Positions 5,345-6,397 of a DNA stretch of 6,397 nt are shown one piece after another (the stretch's first letter is position 1; each line of letters begins with the position of its first letter). A program made the position numbers and the translations under genes. The DNA is from an uncultured Verrucomicrobiae bacterium (lineage in GTDB: Bacteria; Verrucomicrobiota; Verrucomicrobiia; Verrucomicrobiales; Akkermansiaceae): contig CALGOH010000296.1 of NCBI GenBank assembly GCA_937957985.1, positions 1 through 6,397 of the forward strand, written 5' to 3'. The notes below the pieces were generated by a model. That model was not told where the DNA came from. It searched no databases and saw nothing but the letters and a program-made list of their open reading frames with translations.

Positions 5345-5830
5345 ATGTCGATCGACCCCTTGCTCCAGCTGCTGCGCAGCAAAGCCCGTCACACCCATGC
5401 GGAACTCGCCGACCTCCTCTCGCTGAGCGAGAGTGACGTCCGGGCGAAGATCGCCGAGTGGGAAAAGGACGGCACCATCGTCGGCTACCAGGCGGTCATC
5501 GACCCCGAGCGGGCCGGCGACCAGGATGTCTCCGCATTCATCGAGGTGAAGCTCACGCCCGAGCGGGGCGGCGGCTTCGACCGGCTGGCACTGCGCATCG
5601 CCCGTTTCGAGCAGGTCACGAGCTGCTACCTCGCCAGCGGCGGCTACGACCTCATGGTGGTCGTCGAGGGCTCCGACCTGCGCGAGGTCGCCCGCTTCGT
5701 CTCGGAAAAGCTCAGCACCATGGACGGCGTCCTTTCGACCGCCACCCACTTCCGGCTCAAGACCTACAAGGAGAACGGCTTCCTCATCGAGGGCGAGGAC
5801 GAGCCGGAGCGGCTTGCGGTCGCACCCTGA
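5345..5830 (+). CDS. Lrp/AsnC-family transcriptional regulator, AlaR-like
   Basis: A DNA-binding regulator of amino-acid metabolism that usually acts as a dimer or octamer. Residues about 5-50 form the winged helix-turn-helix (HAELADLLSLSESDVRAKIAEWEKDG), and about 62-140 the ligand-binding RAM domain, including SGGYDLMVVVEG (98-109). The block ARFVSEKLSTMDGVLSTATHF (116-136) closely resembles B. subtilis AlaR, the regulator of the alanine aminotransferase gene alaT, better than it resembles E. coli Lrp. At 161 residues it is a normal single-copy size. The short tail 150-161 is unconserved. The start ATG fits the promoter 9 bases upstream; no ribosome-binding site is visible. In AlaR-type loci an aminotransferase gene normally follows on the same strand; here only non-coding sequence and an opposing transposase fragment follow. 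The ligand, possibly alanine, is inferred from similarity. Confidence 0.92.
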   Translation: MSIDPLLQLLRSKARHTHAELADLLSLSESDVRAKIAEWEKDGTIVGYQAVIDPERAGDQDVSAFIEVKLTPERGGGFDRLALRIARFEQVTSCYLASGGYDLMVVVEGSDLREVARFVSEKLSTMDGVLSTATHFRLKTYKENGFLIEGEDEPERLAVAP

Positions 5831-6130
5831 AACGTGTCCGCCGGCACGGGTTCTCCTGATGCGCCCCCCCTGGGGGTTGTCTCCAGGTAGTGCCCGATTG
5901 CCCGGCGCGTGGCATCGGCAAGATCGCCCGGCGACTGGAAAAGCGGTCCCGGCATGAAGGCGAAGAAGGGGCGCAAAGAACCCGTTCGAGCATCCCACAG
6001 TCTGGGCGCGAAGAAGCGTAGGGCTTGAATTTCCAAGTCCCGTTGGCGGATTTCAGAAGGTGGCGATTGCGGGTTTCTCTAATCGGTCGGGGTTTCCCTC
6101 ATGGCGGCGCGCCCTTGCTGTCCCATGACA
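5831..6130. other. Stretch without a convincing gene, probably including the IS end
   Basis: No family is recognisable in any frame. A minus-strand frame is open from 6036 into the regulator gene (residues such as FAFMPGPLFQSP and RRAIGHYLE), but most of its other half is antisense to the regulator and I could not match it to a family. The half next to the transposase (roughly 6000-6130) is probably the 3' non-coding end of the insertion sequence, yet the IS boundary cannot be set because the other end is outside the window. No T-tract terminator for the regulator is seen; CCCCC-T-GGGGG near 5865-5876 has too small a loop. Confidence 0.5.
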
Positions 6131-6397
6131 TCATGTCCTGAACGACGCCAACCCGGGCAACCACGCCTGATCCAGTGCTCCGATCATCCGCATTCGTCCT
6201 GATGCTGTCCCATGGGATTCGAGCGGCGCCAGCAGGTCGAGCCTCTCCCACAATGCCGAGCGCGTCACCGCGAAGAGACGGGTGAAGCCGTGAGCCCACC
6301 CCGAGAGGTGCGCCATGAAGCGCAACAGGACGTAGACCAGCAGCGCCGAATACACCTGCCAGCGCACCGCGTTGGCGCTGTGGCCGAGAAAGCTCGA
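6131..6397 (-). CDS. IS4-type transposase, C-terminal part, continuing past the window edge
   Basis: The minus-strand frame is open from the window edge (6397) to TGA at 6133-6131, 88 codons. The residues FLGHSANAVRWQVYSALLVY, then VLLRF, SGW-x-HGFTRLFAVTRSALWE and a closing YLPGF-like block (AWLPGL) match the C-terminal end of IS4-family DDE transposases common in Verrucomicrobia and Planctomycetes. The GTG at 6367 is not a start; the catalytic DDE residues lie in the unseen upstream part. In a neighbouring frame just past the stop the sequence reads MGQQGRAAMRE, resembling the tail I recall for these enzymes, so a one-base slip may have shortened the end. Whether the element is complete and active cannot be judged here. 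It faces the Lrp-type gene tail to tail. Confidence 0.8.
   Translation of the reverse strand, partial: SSFLGHSANAVRWQVYSALLVYVLLRFMAHLSGWAHGFTRLFAVTRSALWERLDLLAPLESHGTASGRMRMIGALDQAWLPGLASFRT

Noticed and set aside
4072..5382. 436-residue minus-strand open frame opposite the phosphofructokinase gene
   Set aside because: It mirrors the codons of pfkA, is His/Asp/Arg-rich without domains, and the + strand product carries all PFK motifs.
5859..5880. C-run/G-run palindrome after the regulator gene as a terminator
   Set aside because: The arms are separated by about one base, too small for a hairpin loop, and no T-tract follows.
5764..6036. 90-residue minus-strand frame running from non-coding DNA into the regulator gene
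   Set aside because: Its first half reads somewhat like protein, but the second half is antisense to the regulator and no family was recognised; not supported as a gene.
1..6397. CRISPR arrays, tRNA or rRNA genes
   Set aside because: No regularly spaced direct repeats, no cloverleaf with a TTC-loop signature, and no rRNA-like sequence were seen on either strand.

Overview
This window looks like a piece of a GC-rich chromosome from the Verrucomicrobiota, probably the Verrucomicrobiales (Luteolibacter/Haloferula-like). The main grounds are a protein of the Minf_1886-type family, known essentially only from Verrucomicrobia and Planctomycetes, and a general house style: high GC, no Shine-Dalgarno sequences, and predicted promoters so close to start codons that mRNAs would be leaderless or nearly so. 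No species can be named from the sequence alone.

Layout. From the left edge, on the + strand, comes the 3' two-thirds of a trimeric-type purine nucleoside phosphorylase (1-548). It converges on a minus-strand group: an RRM RNA-binding protein (2878-2126), an intrinsic terminator, miaA (2053-1148) and a small PVC-restricted conserved protein (1115-705). Between the converging 3' ends sits a 139-bp element with 25-bp near-perfect inverted arms, each arm itself a small palindrome, like a REP/BIME-type repeat. A 318-bp divergent promoter region (2879-3196) then separates the RRM gene from the + strand genes: a secreted D-Ala-D-Ala carboxypeptidase (3197-4150), a mixed-signature 6-phosphofructokinase (4219-5292) and an AlaR-like Lrp/AsnC regulator (5345-5830). 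After about 300 bp without a convincing gene, the window ends in the C-terminal part of an IS4-type transposase on the minus strand (6397-6131).

Function. Most genes are housekeeping: purine salvage, tRNA A37 modification, RNA binding, peptidoglycan trimming, glycolysis and amino-acid-responsive regulation. They do not form one pathway, and each + strand gene appears to have its own promoter. No new defence or biosynthetic system is visible. The items most worth a second look are the inverted-repeat element at 551-689, the Gly/Lys hybrid phosphofructokinase signature, the long leader of the RRM gene with a self-complementary 5' end, the symmetrical site between the divergent promoters, and the transposase lying where an AlaR-type regulator would normally be followed by its aminotransferase.
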